Shown: positions 34,128 through 45,064 of the stretch, piece by piece
How the letters are laid out: the number at the start of each line of letters is the position of its first letter
Position numbering within the stretch: the first letter of the stretch is position 1
From: an uncultured Dysgonomonas sp.
GTDB taxonomy: Bacteria > Bacteroidota > Bacteroidia > Bacteroidales > Dysgonomonadaceae
DNA: 64,000 nucleotides
Direction: 5' to 3'
Assembly (NCBI RefSeq): GCF_934668725.1
Contig: NZ_CAKUOF010000005.1
Location: forward strand, 1-64,000
Program-made: the position numbers and the translations under genes
Notes under the pieces: model-generated
The model's input: the letters and a program-made list of their open reading frames with translations, nothing else
Databases searched by the model: none
Told to the model about the DNA's origin: nothing

Positions 34128-36740
34128 GTGTCGAAAAAAATAGCCGAAACCCCTTTAATGAAGCAATATTTTGAAATCAAGAGTAAACATCCTGATGCAA
34201 TACTTTTATTCAGGGTCGGCGACTTTTATGAAACATTTTCACAAGATGCAATCGATACTGCCGAAATAGTAGGAATCACTCTTACCCGAAGGGCTAACGG
34301 GGCTGCTCAATTTGTAGAGTTAGCAGGATTTCCTCATCATGCGTTAGATACTTATCTACCTAAACTTGTTCGTGCCGGCAGACGTGTTGCCATTTGTGAT
34401 CAGCTTGAAGATCCTAAGCAAACCAAAAATCTCGTAAAAAGAGGTGTTACTGAACTGGTTACTCCGGGTGTATCTATCAACGATAACATACTTAACCATA
34501 AAGAGAATAATTTCGTTTGTGCCATACATTTTGCCAAAAAGAATTTCGGAATATCCTTTCTGGATATATCTACCGGAGAATTTATGGTTGCTGAAGGTAC
34601 AAAGGAATACATAGATAAGTTACTTGCTAATTTCTCTCCTAAAGAGATATTGATAGAACGCGGCAAAAAGAAGTTGTTTGATGAATACTTTGGTGCCCGA
34701 TTTTTTACATTCGAGTTGGATGACTGGATTTTCACACAAGATGCAGCAAAAGACCGTCTCCTTAAACATTTCGAAACTAAAAACCTAAAAGGGTTCGGTG
34801 TTGAACATTTATCGGATGGCGTAATATCTGCCGGAACAATCCTGCACTATCTCGATTCTACACACCATACACAGATAAGCCATATCACCTCTTTATCGAG
34901 AATTGAGGAGGATAGATATGTGCGCCTCGACAAGTTTACCGTTCGCAGTTTAGAGTTAATCTCGACCATGAACGAAGGAGGCAAATCGCTCTTGGACATT
35001 CTTGACAAAACCATATCGCCAATGGGTGCACGTATGCTTCGACGCTGGTTGGTTTTTCCTCTGAAAGAAGTTAAACCGATTAATGACCGTTTGGCTGTTA
35101 TCGAATATTTTTTCCGTGACCCTAGCCTTAAACAGTTATTAGAAGAGCAACTGTCCCTTATTGGAGACCTTGAACGAATTATATCGAAAGTAGCTGTAGG
35201 ACGTATTACACCACGAGATGTAGTTCAGCTAAAGGTTGCATTAAAGGCCATTGAGCCCATCAAAAACTTATTCTTGGCTTCGGACGAGCCCAGTTTGAAA
35301 GAGATAGGAGAAAGACTCAATCCGTGCCCAATCATTCGCGATAAAATAGAAAAAGAAATCCAAAATGATCCTCCTGCACTACTCAATAAAGGAAGTGTAA
35401 TAAATAAAGGTGTAAATGAGGAATTAGATAAGCTTCGGGCAATTGCTTATTCGGGTAAAGATTATCTTTTACAGATACAACAACGCGAAATAGAAACGAC
35501 AGGCATATCTTCTCTTAAAATTAGCTTTAACAATGTCTTTGGATATTACATCGAAGTTCGCAATTCACACAAAGACAAAGTACCTGCCGAATGGATTCGC
35601 AAACAAACACTTGTAAATGCGGAACGGTATATTACTCAAGAGCTGAAAGAGTATGAAGAGCAAATTTTGGGGGCAGAAGAAAAAATCCTTTCACTTGAAA
35701 CGACAATATATAACAATCTGGTAAACAGCCTGATTGAATATATACCTACCATTCAGGTAAATGCGAATCTGATTGCACGTACTGATTGCCTGCTTTCTTT
35801 TGCTAAAACAGCACAAGAGAACAAATACATTCGCCCCACGATTGAAGACTCTGATGTACTTAATATAAAGAGCGGACGACACCCTGTTATTGAGAAGCAG
35901 CTACCTTTAGGTGAAGCATATATTGCCAATGATGTTTTTCTGGATAGCAATTCTCAGCAAATCATTATTATTACAGGACCCAATATGGCGGGTAAATCGG
36001 CTTTATTGCGACAAACGGCATTAATAACTCTGATGGCACAAGCAGGAAGTTATGTACCTGCCGAATCGGCTCAGATAGGTATTGTTGATAAAATATTCAC
36101 CCGTGTAGGAGCCTCCGATAATATTTCGTTAGGTGAATCTACCTTCATGGTGGAGATGAACGAGGCTTCGGATATTCTAAACAACTTATCAGATCGCAGC
36201 TTAGTGCTATTTGACGAATTAGGACGTGGCACAAGTACTTACGACGGTATATCCATCGCTTGGTCCATTGTCGAATATATACACGAACACCCCAAAGCCA
36301 GAGCAAAAACGTTATTTGCTACTCACTATCACGAATTGAATGAGATGGCTAAATCCTTTAAGCGAATCAAGAACTTTAACGTCTCGGTAAAAGAGGCTGA
36401 TAATAAAATCATATTCCTTCGTAAGTTAGTAAAGGGAGGTAGCGAACATAGTTTCGGTATCCATGTCGCTAAAATGGCCGGTATGCCTCAAAGCATTGTG
36501 AAACGTGCTGATATTATACTGAAACAATTAGAGACCGATAACCGCAAACAAGGTATTGCCAAGCCTATTGCCGAAATAAACGAGAAGAGAGAAGGATATC
36601 AACTTAGTTTCTTTCAGCTCGATGATCCTGTACTTAGTCAGGTCAGAGATGAGATACAATCATTGGATGTGAATAATCTCACACCGATGGAAGCCCTTAA
36701 TAAGCTAAGCGATATAAAGAAAATAGTATCGGGGAAATAA
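34128..36740 (+). CDS. mutS: DNA mismatch repair protein MutS
   Basis: MutS recognises mismatches and small loops. The 870-residue protein is complete. The mismatch-reading Phe33-Tyr-Glu35 lies in GDFYETF, the core levers follow, and the ATPase has Walker A GPNMAGKS (617-624), the STFMVEM motif, Walker [17 protein letters not shown] and the ATHYHEL switch. The start codon is GTG. It stands alone, with no mutL next to it. Confidence 0.97.
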   Translation: MSKKIAETPLMKQYFEIKSKHPDAILLFRVGDFYETFSQDAIDTAEIVGITLTRRANGAAQFVELAGFPHHALDTYLPKLVRAGRRVAICDQLEDPKQTKNLVKRGVTELVTPGVSINDNILNHKENNFVCAIHFAKKNFGISFLDISTGEFMVAEGTKEYIDKLLANFSPKEILIERGKKKLFDEYFGARFFTFELDDWIFTQDAAKDRLLKHFETKNLKGFGVEHLSDGVISAGTILHYLDSTHHTQISHITSLSRIEEDRYVRLDKFTVRSLELISTMNEGGKSLLDILDKTISPMGARMLRRWLVFPLKEVKPINDRLAVIEYFFRDPSLKQLLEEQLSLIGDLERIISKVAVGRITPRDVVQLKVALKAIEPIKNLFLASDEPSLKEIGERLNPCPIIRDKIEKEIQNDPPALLNKGSVINKGVNEELDKLRAIAYSGKDYLLQIQQREIETTGISSLKISFNNVFGYYIEVRNSHKDKVPAEWIRKQTLVNAERYITQELKEYEEQILGAEEKILSLETTIYNNLVNSLIEYIPTIQVNANLIARTDCLLSFAKTAQENKYIRPTIEDSDVLNIKSGRHPVIEKQLPLGEAYIANDVFLDSNSQQIIIITGPNMAGKSALLRQTALITLMAQAGSYVPAESAQIGIVDKIFTRVGASDNISLGESTFMVEMNEASDILNNLSDRSLVLFDELGRGTSTYDGISIAWSIVEYIHEHPKARAKTLFATHYHELNEMAKSFKRIKNFNVSVKEADNKIIFLRKLVKGGSEHSFGIHVAKMAGMPQSIVKRADIILKQLETDNRKQGIAKPIAEINEKREGYQLSFFQLDDPVLSQVRDEIQSLDVNNLTPMEALNKLSDIKKIVSGK

Positions 36741-36790
36741 ATAGGTATCAGATAGCAGACCTTTTAAAAATACTTGCTAACCTTTTACTG

Positions 36791-37900
36791 CTACAGAAAG
36801 AGTTGGAGTGATTTCACAAAGGACGACCACGATAAGCGTTTCTTTTCGATTTTTACATTATCAAAGTAATGTTGTTTATCATTATCAAAATAAGTCCTTA
36901 TTCCCTCTGCAATTGATTCCGGAAAAACTTCAACAACAATACCTGTTGCAGAAGATAAAACGGTTTGCCCCAGGGCTCCCGCATTAGTAGCTATTATGGG
37001 TACTTCCATCTGATAAGCCACCGCTACAACCCCACTCTGGGTAGCATCCCTGTAAGGCAGCATCAATACATCTGCAGCCGAGAAAAGGATAGATACCATA
37101 TCGTCGGGGATATATTGTTCGAATACTTTTATATTATCCTTAAGAGGAGACGCATCAATTAACTCCTGATATTTTTGAAAATCACCGTAGCATTCCCCCC
37201 CTATTATCAGCTGGTAGTCTTCATCCAGATAAGACATAGCCTGTATAAGTAAGTCTAAGCCTTTATAATCACGAATAAGTCCAAAGAAAAGGAGATTCTT
37301 TTTTCGGGAATCTATATTTAATAACCGGCAAGCCACAGATCTATCTACACGCTCCTTATACTGATCATAAATTGGATGTGGAGTTACCAAAATTTTCGCT
37401 TTAGGTATAAGCTTCTGTAAATCATCTTTTACAGACTCGCTCAAAACAATAAAGCTATCGCATTTTTTAAAGAAGTACTTGGCAAAAGCCTTATCAAAAA
37501 AACGCTTTTCGTGAGGAATCGCATTATGGATAAGAGCAACAACCTTTGTTTTTTTATTCACAAGGCTGCATACCATACCCAATGCAGGTGCCACAAATGG
37601 CATCCAGTAAGCTACAATCAGAATGTCGGGATTATATGCATTAATCGCCTTAGCTGTAGATATCCACGAGAGTGGGTTAATACTATTAAGAATACGATTG
37701 GATTGAGCTGCTAGAACAGGCTCTTCATCTTCCACATACTGGGTTTTACCGGGAAAAAGGAAAGAAGGATATAACAAAGAGAAAGAAAAAGCTTCGACTT
37801 CTACATTTTCCATTTCACTCAACTCCTTATAAAGACGATTGCTAAAAGAAGCAATTCCTCCCCTATAAGGGTAAAACGGTGATAGAATAGCGATTTTCAT
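36791..37900 (-). CDS. Glycosyltransferase family 4
   Basis: The 369-residue GT-B enzyme opens MKIAILSPFYPYRGGIASFSN and has the donor-binding motif FFGLIRDYKGLDLLIQA, then VLMLPYRDATQSGVVAVAYQ with the family's Ser/Gly-rich E-x7-E-like region (here VAYQMEVPIIATNAG). It overlaps the upstream GT9 gene by four bases, so both are coupled and likely act on the same glycan, such as a lipopolysaccharide core. The sugar is unknown. Confidence 0.9.
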   Translation of the reverse strand: MKIAILSPFYPYRGGIASFSNRLYKELSEMENVEVEAFSFSLLYPSFLFPGKTQYVEDEEPVLAAQSNRILNSINPLSWISTAKAINAYNPDILIVAYWMPFVAPALGMVCSLVNKKTKVVALIHNAIPHEKRFFDKAFAKYFFKKCDSFIVLSESVKDDLQKLIPKAKILVTPHPIYDQYKERVDRSVACRLLNIDSRKKNLLFFGLIRDYKGLDLLIQAMSYLDEDYQLIIGGECYGDFQKYQELIDASPLKDNIKVFEQYIPDDMVSILFSAADVLMLPYRDATQSGVVAVAYQMEVPIIATNAGALGQTVLSSATGIVVEVFPESIAEGIRTYFDNDKQHYFDNVKIEKKRLSWSSFVKSLQLFL

Positions 37901-38961
37901 TGCTCAACTTCGTCTGAATTATTTACAGATTTTCCATTATACAGAATTTCATCTACCTTTTTCAGAATTACGCCTTCTTCAATCCGATTCAGGCAGGCGA
38001 TATCTTTTCTAAAACAGGGTACTTCACCAAAAACCGAGCATGGACGGCATTCAATCTCAGTCTGTACTGCATTTTCGGGATCTTGTTCAAAACCATAAAA
38101 TCCTAAATTAGGATGTGTGGCTCCCCATATCGAAATAGCAGGCACTTGAACTAAAGATGCTAAATGCATATTGGCAGAATCCATAGAAATCATAACATCT
38201 AAATAAGATATAAGCAGAAGTTCGTTCTCTAGATTTAATTTGCCTGATATAGTAATCACATTAGAGTATTTATCTGCCCATTTTTGCATCAAACTACGCT
38301 CTTCAGTCCCTGAACCAAAAAGAAATAAAGTGGTATCTAATTGCTGAGAGAGTTTGGCAATAACATTTTCCATTTTCTCTAAAGGATATACCTTTTCTGC
38401 ATGCTTCGAAAAAGGTGCAATACCTATCCACCGTCCTCTCTTTTCCGTCACTACTGCTCTAAGGGGATACAAGGAGCGCTCTTTAAATACAAAGAAGTTT
38501 GTAAACACCATCTCCGCAGGAAATCCTAACTGTTCAAAGACTTCCATGTAACGCTCTGTTGTGGGCTTTAATGCAGGAACAACCTCTTTGGTCGAGATCA
38601 TTCTTTTCTTCTCTTTACGCCCTTTGTCGATATGTGAGACTTGCTTACCTAAAATTGACATATAAGACCGTACAATTTTAGTCCTCAGGACATCGTGAAC
38701 ATCTGCTACATGTGTATATCTATAGCGGGTAACACTTCTCAGCAATCTGAATATTCCAAAGAATCCTTTATGCTGTTTATTTACATCAATAGTAACTGCA
38801 CCGATATTAAAACCTAAATTCTCAAATAATGGAGCAAAAGATTTACGGGTTAAAACTACAAAACGATCCTGAGGATATCTTGCCGCAACCGAAAATACCA
38901 CCGGAACCAGCATCGCAACATCCCCAAATGAAGAAATACGAGTAATTAAAACTCTTGCCAT
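37897..38961 (-). CDS. Glycosyltransferase family 9 (heptosyltransferase-like)
   Basis: The 354-residue protein begins VLITRISSFGDVAMLVPVV, as in ADP-heptose:LPS heptosyltransferases, and carries WIGIAPFSKHAEKVYP and ISMDSANMHLASLVQVPAISIWGATHP, the classical donor-site motif. A four-cysteine stretch near the end (CRPCSVFGEVPCFRKDIACL) is common in Bacteroidota members. It should add a heptose or similar sugar to the lipid A core. The next gene on this strand is the GT4 enzyme. A DUF4254 gene lies upstream. Confidence 0.92.
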   Translation of the reverse strand: MARVLITRISSFGDVAMLVPVVFSVAARYPQDRFVVLTRKSFAPLFENLGFNIGAVTIDVNKQHKGFFGIFRLLRSVTRYRYTHVADVHDVLRTKIVRSYMSILGKQVSHIDKGRKEKKRMISTKEVVPALKPTTERYMEVFEQLGFPAEMVFTNFFVFKERSLYPLRAVVTEKRGRWIGIAPFSKHAEKVYPLEKMENVIAKLSQQLDTTLFLFGSGTEERSLMQKWADKYSNVITISGKLNLENELLLISYLDVMISMDSANMHLASLVQVPAISIWGATHPNLGFYGFEQDPENAVQTEIECRPCSVFGEVPCFRKDIACLNRIEEGVILKKVDEILYNGKSVNNSDEVEQ

Positions 38962-39005
38962 TATTATATAAAAAAAATTATAGTCGTCATTTATTAAGAG
39001 TATTC

Positions 39006-39617
39006 TTATTTACTCTTTTTTTCGTATAAAATCGGATTTAAATCGGGATCGTTATACATTTTCATTTGTTTGTATACTTTCATATACTTCGATCCGTTTT
39101 CAATATCTTCCATCAACTCATCTATTGCTTTTGAAAGATCTTTGCGTTGCTCTAGAAGAACAGCTAGTTTTTTAGCACATTGTTCGTGATGCTCCGGGCT
39201 TACATCTTTTCGGTCAACCTCTTGTTGCATGTGATATAGCTTTAATGCTAATATCGATAAACGGTCTACTGCCCAAGCCGGACTTTCGGTATTTATCTTA
39301 GCATCAGCCTTGGGTTGTATGTCCTTATATTTATCCAGAAAATAACTGTCAATTAATTCAACCAGGTCAGTACGGTCTTGGTTCGACTTATCAATACGGC
39401 GCTTTAAGTCCAAAGCAGCAACCGGATCAATCTGAGGATCTCTTATTATATCTTCGAAATGCCATTGAACGGTATCAATCCAATTTTTTAAATACAAGTA
39501 ATATTCTATTGTCTTTACTTCGTATGGATTAGAAATAGCCGTATCAACATTATCCTTTATGTGATAATCTTTAATAGTCTGATCAAAGATTGAATTACAC
39601 AAACTTGTAAATTTCAT
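39006..39617 (-). CDS. DUF4254 protein
   Basis: The 203-residue, highly charged, mostly helical protein matches DUF4254, with a motif around YEVKTIEYYLYLKNWIDTVQWHFEDI and IRDPQIDP. This family is usually found next to GT9 glycosyltransferases in Bacteroidota, as here (44 bases). No membrane segment or signal peptide is visible. Its role is unknown; a cytoplasmic partner of the lipopolysaccharide enzymes is an inference from context. A TATATTTG box on the minus strand (39736-39729) may be its -7 element. Confidence 0.8.
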   Translation of the reverse strand: MKFTSLCNSIFDQTIKDYHIKDNVDTAISNPYEVKTIEYYLYLKNWIDTVQWHFEDIIRDPQIDPVAALDLKRRIDKSNQDRTDLVELIDSYFLDKYKDIQPKADAKINTESPAWAVDRLSILALKLYHMQQEVDRKDVSPEHHEQCAKKLAVLLEQRKDLSKAIDELMEDIENGSKYMKVYKQMKMYNDPDLNPILYEKKSK

Positions 39618-39805
39618 CTTAATAATTTTATTGTTAATTTAAAACAAAAAAAGGCACTTTTACTATTCACCTATACTGCATATAAAAACAATATCTGCTA
39701 AATAAAAATACCTCCAACCAATAACTTACAAATATATATTTTTATTTCTATTTTTTGTTAGAAAATAACAGGAAATATGAAAGTGACACATTAAGATATA
39801 CCTTT

Positions 39806-41347
39806 TCACCTTGTTGCCCAATTTTCCCTGTCTAAATTTCTATAATTTATGGCTTCCGCAAGATGTTTTGATAATACTTTGTCCGAATTGTCTAAATCGG
39901 CAATGGTACGTGAAACTTTAAGTATCCGATCATAGGCTCTGGCTGAAAGGTTAAAACGATTCATGGCTGTTTTCAATAATTGTAGCCCCTCATCATCGGG
40001 GGTTGCATATTTACGCATCAACTTAGATGTCATCTGGGCATTACAATGAATTGAATCCTCATCCTTAAAACGTTTATCCTGAATCTCGCGGGCTTTAATA
40101 ACCCTTTCCCTTATTACCGCACTATCTTCGGCAACACCCGAACTCGATATTTTATCAAAAGGAACGGGAACTATTTCTATCTGGATATCAATACGATCGA
40201 GTAATGGCCCTGATATTTTATTCAGATATTTCTGAACAACGCCTTGCGAACATACACACTGTTTTTCTGGATGATTGAAATAACCGCAAGGGCATGGGTT
40301 CATAGAAGAAATCAACATAAAACTGGCAGGATATTCTACCGTAAATTTAGATCTGGAAATAGATATTGACCTATCTTCCAAAGGCTGCCTCAAGACCTCA
40401 AGTACACTTCTGTTAAATTCGGGCAACTCATCCAAAAACAATACTCCATTGTGAGCCAAACTTATTTCTCCGGGTTGTGGATAAACACCTCCTCCAACCA
40501 TGGCAACATCTGATATGGTATGATGCGGAGAACGAAAAGGACGGGTACACATCAGCGAAGTATCTCCTCCGATCTTACCTGCAACACTATGTATTTTGGT
40601 GGTTTCCAAAGCCTCATACAGAGTAAAAGGAGGCAGGATTGAGGGTATCCGCTTTGCCATCATCGATTTTCCGGCTCCGGGAGGACCTATCATTATAATA
40701 TTATGACCTCCTGCCGCCGAAACTTCAATTGCTCGCTTTACATTTTCCTGGCCTTTTACATCCGAGAAGTTAAATTCAAAATTCTGATGATTATTAAGGA
40801 ATTCGGTTCTGGTATCTATAACAACAGGCTCTAAGTGGACTTCGTTGTTATAAAAATTTACGACTTCTGTTATATTTTCAACACCATACACCTCCAGATT
40901 ATTAACTACTCCTGCTTCTTTGGCATTTTTCTTTGGTACAATCAAACCCTTAAAGCCCAGTTCACGAGCCTTAATTGCCATTGACAATGCTCCTTTTATC
41001 GGTAGGATAGATCCATCTAAAGACAATTCGCCCATCAACATATAATCTTCCAGCTTGTCTGTTCTTAGACTGTCCGAAGCAGCCATGATACCTACGGCAA
41101 GAGGTAAATCGTATGCAGATCCTTCTTTTTTTATATCCGCTGGGGACATGTTAATGACTACTTGTTGCCGGGGAAATTTATATCCGTTTACCTGTAATGC
41201 AGAAATAATACGCTCATGACTTTCTTTTACGGATGCATCGGGAAGTCCGACCAACATAAATTTTATGCCTTTTGAACAATTTACTTCTATTGTTATTTGT
41301 GTTGCATCAACTCCCTGTACAGCGGCTCCGAAAACTTTTACTAACAT
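39806..41347 (-). CDS. comM: YifB/ComM-family Mg-chelatase-like AAA+ ATPase
   Basis: The 513-residue protein has an N-terminal Lon-protease-like domain (GLPDASVKESHERI, AYDLPLAVGIMAASD), a chelatase-type AAA+ core with Walker A MIGPPGAGKSMMAKRIPSIL and Walker B GVLFLDELPEFNRSVLE, and the CPCGYFNHPEKQCVC cysteine motif. In naturally competent bacteria, ComM is a helicase promoting branch migration. No competence genes are nearby. An AGATCTCAGATCT palindrome lies 24 bases before its start. Confidence 0.92.
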   Translation of the reverse strand: MLVKVFGAAVQGVDATQITIEVNCSKGIKFMLVGLPDASVKESHERIISALQVNGYKFPRQQVVINMSPADIKKEGSAYDLPLAVGIMAASDSLRTDKLEDYMLMGELSLDGSILPIKGALSMAIKARELGFKGLIVPKKNAKEAGVVNNLEVYGVENITEVVNFYNNEVHLEPVVIDTRTEFLNNHQNFEFNFSDVKGQENVKRAIEVSAAGGHNIIMIGPPGAGKSMMAKRIPSILPPFTLYEALETTKIHSVAGKIGGDTSLMCTRPFRSPHHTISDVAMVGGGVYPQPGEISLAHNGVLFLDELPEFNRSVLEVLRQPLEDRSISISRSKFTVEYPASFMLISSMNPCPCGYFNHPEKQCVCSQGVVQKYLNKISGPLLDRIDIQIEIVPVPFDKISSSGVAEDSAVIRERVIKAREIQDKRFKDEDSIHCNAQMTSKLMRKYATPDDEGLQLLKTAMNRFNLSARAYDRILKVSRTIADLDNSDKVLSKHLAEAINYRNLDRENWATR

Positions 41348-41371
41348 TTTTCTTTTTTATAGATGGGTACT

Positions 41372-41384
41372 AGATCTCAGATCT
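41372..41384. repeat. AGATCTCAGATCT palindrome
   Basis: A perfect odd palindrome lies upstream of comM. It is related to the AGGTCTCAGACCT copies by complementary changes in both arms, as if the pairing is what is kept. Confidence 0.5.
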
Positions 41385-41405
41385 TCTAATTTGTGTTTGT
41401 GACTT

Positions 41406-41421
41406 AAGGCTATGTAGCCTT
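41406..41421. repeat. AAGGCT-ATGT-AGCCTT inverted repeat
   Basis: A perfect 6-base inverted repeat with a 4-base loop, followed by TT and then AAG. It lies 22 bases from the AGATCT palindrome, in the gap between the TlpA-like gene and comM. Confidence 0.45.
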
Positions 41422-41465
41422 TTAAGCATCTATTATTTACTTATCGAGACAAATATAAAATAAAA

Positions 41466-41492
41466 AAGAGAGATTTAATTAAATCCCTCTTT
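41466..41492 (-). terminator. Terminator after the TlpA-like gene
   Basis: On the minus strand AGAGGGATTTA pairs with TAAATCTCTCT, with a G-T wobble, followed by a T-run. It lies 19 bases past the stop codon at 41511. Confidence 0.8.
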
Positions 41493-41510
41493 TCTCAATA
41501 TCTTATTTTT

Positions 41511-42605
41511 CTATTTATATTTTTCGACTAAACTCTCTAAAGAGACATCTCTTTCCTCGATCACTCCATCAGGAGATACAAGTATCATATAAGGAGCTTC
41601 GGTTACATTATATTTTTTTACAGCTTGCGAATTCCATTTTCTGCCATCCAACAATACAGTCCAATCCAAAGCATTAGCTATTTCTATAAGTTTAGGATCA
41701 GACGATTTATCATTTTCATCAATTACAATAGCTACAAATTCAACTTTGCCTTTTAGTTTCTGCTGAGTCTCTTTTAACTGATTAAAATATCCTTCATTAG
41801 ATGGAGCATCTTTTAAATCGAAGATCAGTAAAACTCTTTTTCCTTTAAAATCAGAAAGATTAACGGTTTTTCCACGTGTACTTTTCAGGGTGAAATCAGG
41901 AGCAACAGATCCTACCATCGAAACCCGAACTCTATCGTAGTATTCTTTTAAAGGCGTTGTCAAGTAGAAATTAGCAGCCTCCCCTTTTAATTGTTCAATA
42001 TCATTTCCTAATAATTCAATGGAAATATTATTAATCGAGAACTCATTCATTAGTATTACAGATGCTATTTTAGCAGGATTACTCTCCACACATTCACGTA
42101 CACATCGTGCTAACTGAAAATTGACATTCTTAAGCTCCGATACATCCATATTTTCATTTTTAGCTAAAATTCGATATCTGGACTGCAATATATTGGCATT
42201 CTTTGTTTTAAAGTCGGTTAAATCATCATTTACTCGTCCCCCTCTTATTTCTACGAGATCAGCCTCTAAAGCATTGCCTTTAATACTCACTTTGTAATTA
42301 GGTTCCAGAAAAAATGTTATCGGTTTTAAACCTTCTCCGGTAAATAGCGAAACCAACGCCTGAGCTTCGATATTCCCTTTATAGGTAAATTTTCCACCTT
42401 TATCTACAGCAATGGTATCAATAGCCATAGAGTCTTGCGATATTTGCTTTATCGCATAAATATTCGATACTGACAAATTTTCCAACTTACCTTCGACCGT
42501 AAAATTAATGTCAGACGTATTTGTACAACTTACGGCTGTAAATACGATAAAACTGAATATTACCAGTCTTTTTATCGTTATAAAATATAGTTTCGACGTT
42601 TTCAA
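41511..42605 (-). CDS. Cysteine-less thioredoxin-like lipoprotein
   Basis: This exported protein has a lipoprotein-type signal ending in AVSC, a DUF4369-like middle region (FTVEGKLENLSVSNIYAIK) and a C-terminal thioredoxin/AhpC-TSA fold. In TlpA relatives the first strand is followed by WCxxC. Here that position reads LLIFDLKDAPSNEGYF and has no cysteine, while the cis-proline loop (EAPYMIL) is kept. It is therefore unlikely to be a classical thiol oxidoreductase. No ATG or GTG exists in the frame ahead of the signal. TTG at 42638 or at 42605 are the only conventional starts, and 42605 gives the more ordinary signal peptide. Confidence 0.75.
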   Translation of the reverse strand: MKTSKLYFITIKRLVIFSFIVFTAVSCTNTSDINFTVEGKLENLSVSNIYAIKQISQDSMAIDTIAVDKGGKFTYKGNIEAQALVSLFTGEGLKPITFFLEPNYKVSIKGNALEADLVEIRGGRVNDDLTDFKTKNANILQSRYRILAKNENMDVSELKNVNFQLARCVRECVESNPAKIASVILMNEFSINNISIELLGNDIEQLKGEAANFYLTTPLKEYYDRVRVSMVGSVAPDFTLKSTRGKTVNLSDFKGKRVLLIFDLKDAPSNEGYFNQLKETQQKLKGKVEFVAIVIDENDKSSDPKLIEIANALDWTVLLDGRKWNSQAVKKYNVTEAPYMILVSPDGVIEERDVSLESLVEKYK

Positions 42606-42806
42606 TTCCTTGATTTTTTGTATACGTAACAAGCACAAATATTGTACCTATTTTTCATATGAGTGCTACCTTTAGCTCATTTGATACAAAGATAGCATTT
42701 ACGTTTAATTTACGATTGCATATTTTTGTTATTTTTAACAAAAATAAAAGCTTTTTGTTCAGCTAAAAAGACCTTTTTTTGATGTACTCGAAAGTGGGAT
42801 AATAAG

Positions 42807-42814
42807 TATCTTTG
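42807..42814 (+). promoter_or_regulatory. Candidate -7 box of the DPP4-type peptidase gene
   Basis: TATCTTTG lies 25 bases before the ATG. An upstream TTG is 25 bases away, slightly too far, so the promoter is tentative. Confidence 0.45.
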
Positions 42815-42839
42815 TCTTTCATTTAAATGAAGTGTAACT

Positions 42840-44999
42840 ATGAAGATCTTAAAAGTCTGTTTTATTTCAATTTGTACATTATCATCGTTCATATCAATGG
42901 CACAAAACACATCCATTCCACTCAGTTTAGAAGATTTGATTCCTGGAGGAAAATCCTATGCTAAATACAGGGTATCATTCCCTCAACAACTGCAATGGTG
43001 GGGCGATACTCCCATATACATTAAAGGTGACTCTATAATGTCTGCCGCTAAATCGGAAAAAGAATCAAATAATTTTCTGATTGACAAAAAAGCAATTAAT
43101 TCCGGTTTAGAAGCAAATGGAAAAAATACAATAAAATCTTTAGCTTCGATTAGTTTTCCTTATGCCAAAGAAAAAGTCATTCTGGTTAATAATGGACAAG
43201 AAGCTTTTCTATACAACATAGAATCGAATCAAGTTACCAACACATATAATTTACCGAAAGACGCCGCTAACCAAGACTTCTCTGAAACAAGTAAAGCTTT
43301 TGCTTACACTAAAGGCAATAACCTTTATGTAACGCAACCAGGGAATGAGATTGCAATTACATCAGATTCTGACAAGGGTATTGTAAATGGACAGGCGGTA
43401 CATCGTAATGAGTTTGGTATTAAAAAAGGAACCTTCTGGTCTCCATCGGGGAATAAACTTGCTTTTTATCGAATGGATGAAACTATGGTAGCTGATTATC
43501 CTCTTGTGGATATATCCACACGCATAGCTGAACTAAAAGATATAAAATATCCAATGGCCGGCCTGAAGAGCCACCATGTAACAGTCGGCATTTTCAATCT
43601 TGAGAATCAAAAAACGATATTTTTAAATACCGGAACCCCAAAAGAAAAATATCTAACAAATATCGCATGGAGTCCCGATGAAAAATACATCTATCTCGCT
43701 GAACTAAATAGAGGACAGGATACTTGTAAAGTCATCCGTTATGATGTTGCATCGGGCAAACCGGATGCTATCCTGTTTACCGAGATCCACCCCAAATATG
43801 TGGAACCCGAAAATCCGGTACTATTCTTGAAAAACGATCCTCAATCATTCTTATGGCAAAGCAAAAGAGATGGTCATAATCACCTGTACCAATATGACAT
43901 AAACGGTAATCTGAAGAAACAATTAACATCCGGAAATTGGGATATTACCGAAGTTCTTGGTTTTGATGATACTGGCAACAATTTATACTACATCTCAACT
44001 GAAGTATCGCCAATCGAAAAGCATATTTATCAACTTAACCTAAAAAGTGGAAAAAGAACTCAATTATCTAAAGAGGAAGGTACTCACTCAGCAAAGGTAA
44101 GTGCCTCGGGAAAGTATATCTTAGATCAATACACTTCGCAATACAATCCCGGGAAAATAACTATAACTGAAACTAAATCAAACAAGAGCCATACTTTCTT
44201 TCAAGCTAAAGATCCTTATGCTAAAATTACAATGCCCGAAATTGTTATAGGATCAATAAAAGCCAATGATGGAAAAACTGACCTATATTATCGATTAGTT
44301 AAGCCTATGAATTACGATTCGTCTAAGAAATATCCTACCATTGTTTATGTATATGGAGGTCCTCACTCTCAGCTAGTAGATAATTCATGGATGGGACAGG
44401 CACGCGGATGGGATATTTACATGGCAGAAAAAGGCTATGTTGTTTTTACAATTGACAACAGAGGAACTTCGAACAGAGGGATCGACTTTGAAAACATCAC
44501 ACACCGTCAATTGGGTGTAACAGAAACCCAGGATCAAATGACAGGGGTAGAATTTCTTAAATCATTGCCATATGTTGACGCAAATAGAATAGGTGTGCAT
44601 GGCTGGAGTTATGGTGGATTTATGACATTAAATTTGATGCTCCGCCACCCCGAGACATTCAAAGTCGGTGTAGCAGGAGGGCCTGTTACTGACTGGAAGT
44701 ATTATGAAATAATGTATGGTGAGCGCTATATGGATTCACCAAAAGAAAACCCCGACGGCTATGCAGAAACAAGTATGGTAGACCGGGCTGGAGACTTAAA
44801 AGGCAGATTACTTCTTATTCACGGAGACGAAGATCCAACCGTAGTATTACAACATAATCTTCAATTTATAAAATCATCAATAAAAAAGGGTACACACCCT
44901 GATCTATTTATCTATCCGGGTCATGGACACAATATGACAGGACACGATCGTGTACATCTTCATGAACATATTACACGCTATTTTGAAGATTATTTATAA
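42840..44999 (+). CDS. Dipeptidyl peptidase IV-type S9 peptidase
   Basis: The 719-residue exported enzyme has a signal peptide, an N-terminal beta-propeller region and a C-terminal alpha/beta hydrolase. The catalytic triad is visible: Ser590 in GWSYGG, Asp665 in HGDEDPTV and His695 in PGHGHN. DPP4-type enzymes release X-Pro or X-Ala dipeptides from peptides, in keeping with periplasmic or outer-membrane peptide use. The substrate cannot be told from sequence. The conserved N-terminal region around LEDLIPGG is also typical of Bacteroidota DPP4. Confidence 0.93.
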   Translation: MKILKVCFISICTLSSFISMAQNTSIPLSLEDLIPGGKSYAKYRVSFPQQLQWWGDTPIYIKGDSIMSAAKSEKESNNFLIDKKAINSGLEANGKNTIKSLASISFPYAKEKVILVNNGQEAFLYNIESNQVTNTYNLPKDAANQDFSETSKAFAYTKGNNLYVTQPGNEIAITSDSDKGIVNGQAVHRNEFGIKKGTFWSPSGNKLAFYRMDETMVADYPLVDISTRIAELKDIKYPMAGLKSHHVTVGIFNLENQKTIFLNTGTPKEKYLTNIAWSPDEKYIYLAELNRGQDTCKVIRYDVASGKPDAILFTEIHPKYVEPENPVLFLKNDPQSFLWQSKRDGHNHLYQYDINGNLKKQLTSGNWDITEVLGFDDTGNNLYYISTEVSPIEKHIYQLNLKSGKRTQLSKEEGTHSAKVSASGKYILDQYTSQYNPGKITITETKSNKSHTFFQAKDPYAKITMPEIVIGSIKANDGKTDLYYRLVKPMNYDSSKKYPTIVYVYGGPHSQLVDNSWMGQARGWDIYMAEKGYVVFTIDNRGTSNRGIDFENITHRQLGVTETQDQMTGVEFLKSLPYVDANRIGVHGWSYGGFMTLNLMLRHPETFKVGVAGGPVTDWKYYEIMYGERYMDSPKENPDGYAETSMVDRAGDLKGRLLLIHGDEDPTVVLQHNLQFIKSSIKKGTHPDLFIYPGHGHNMTGHDRVHLHEHITRYFEDYL

Positions 45000-45064
45000 T
45001 TTCTGCTACTTCATTACTGATTTAGTATGTTAATTTTTAACAGAACGAATTAGCGAAAATAGGA

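Noticed and set aside
36743..36764. AGGT...ACCT dyad after mutS
   Set aside because: Only four paired bases around a 12-base centre; too weak to count with the others.
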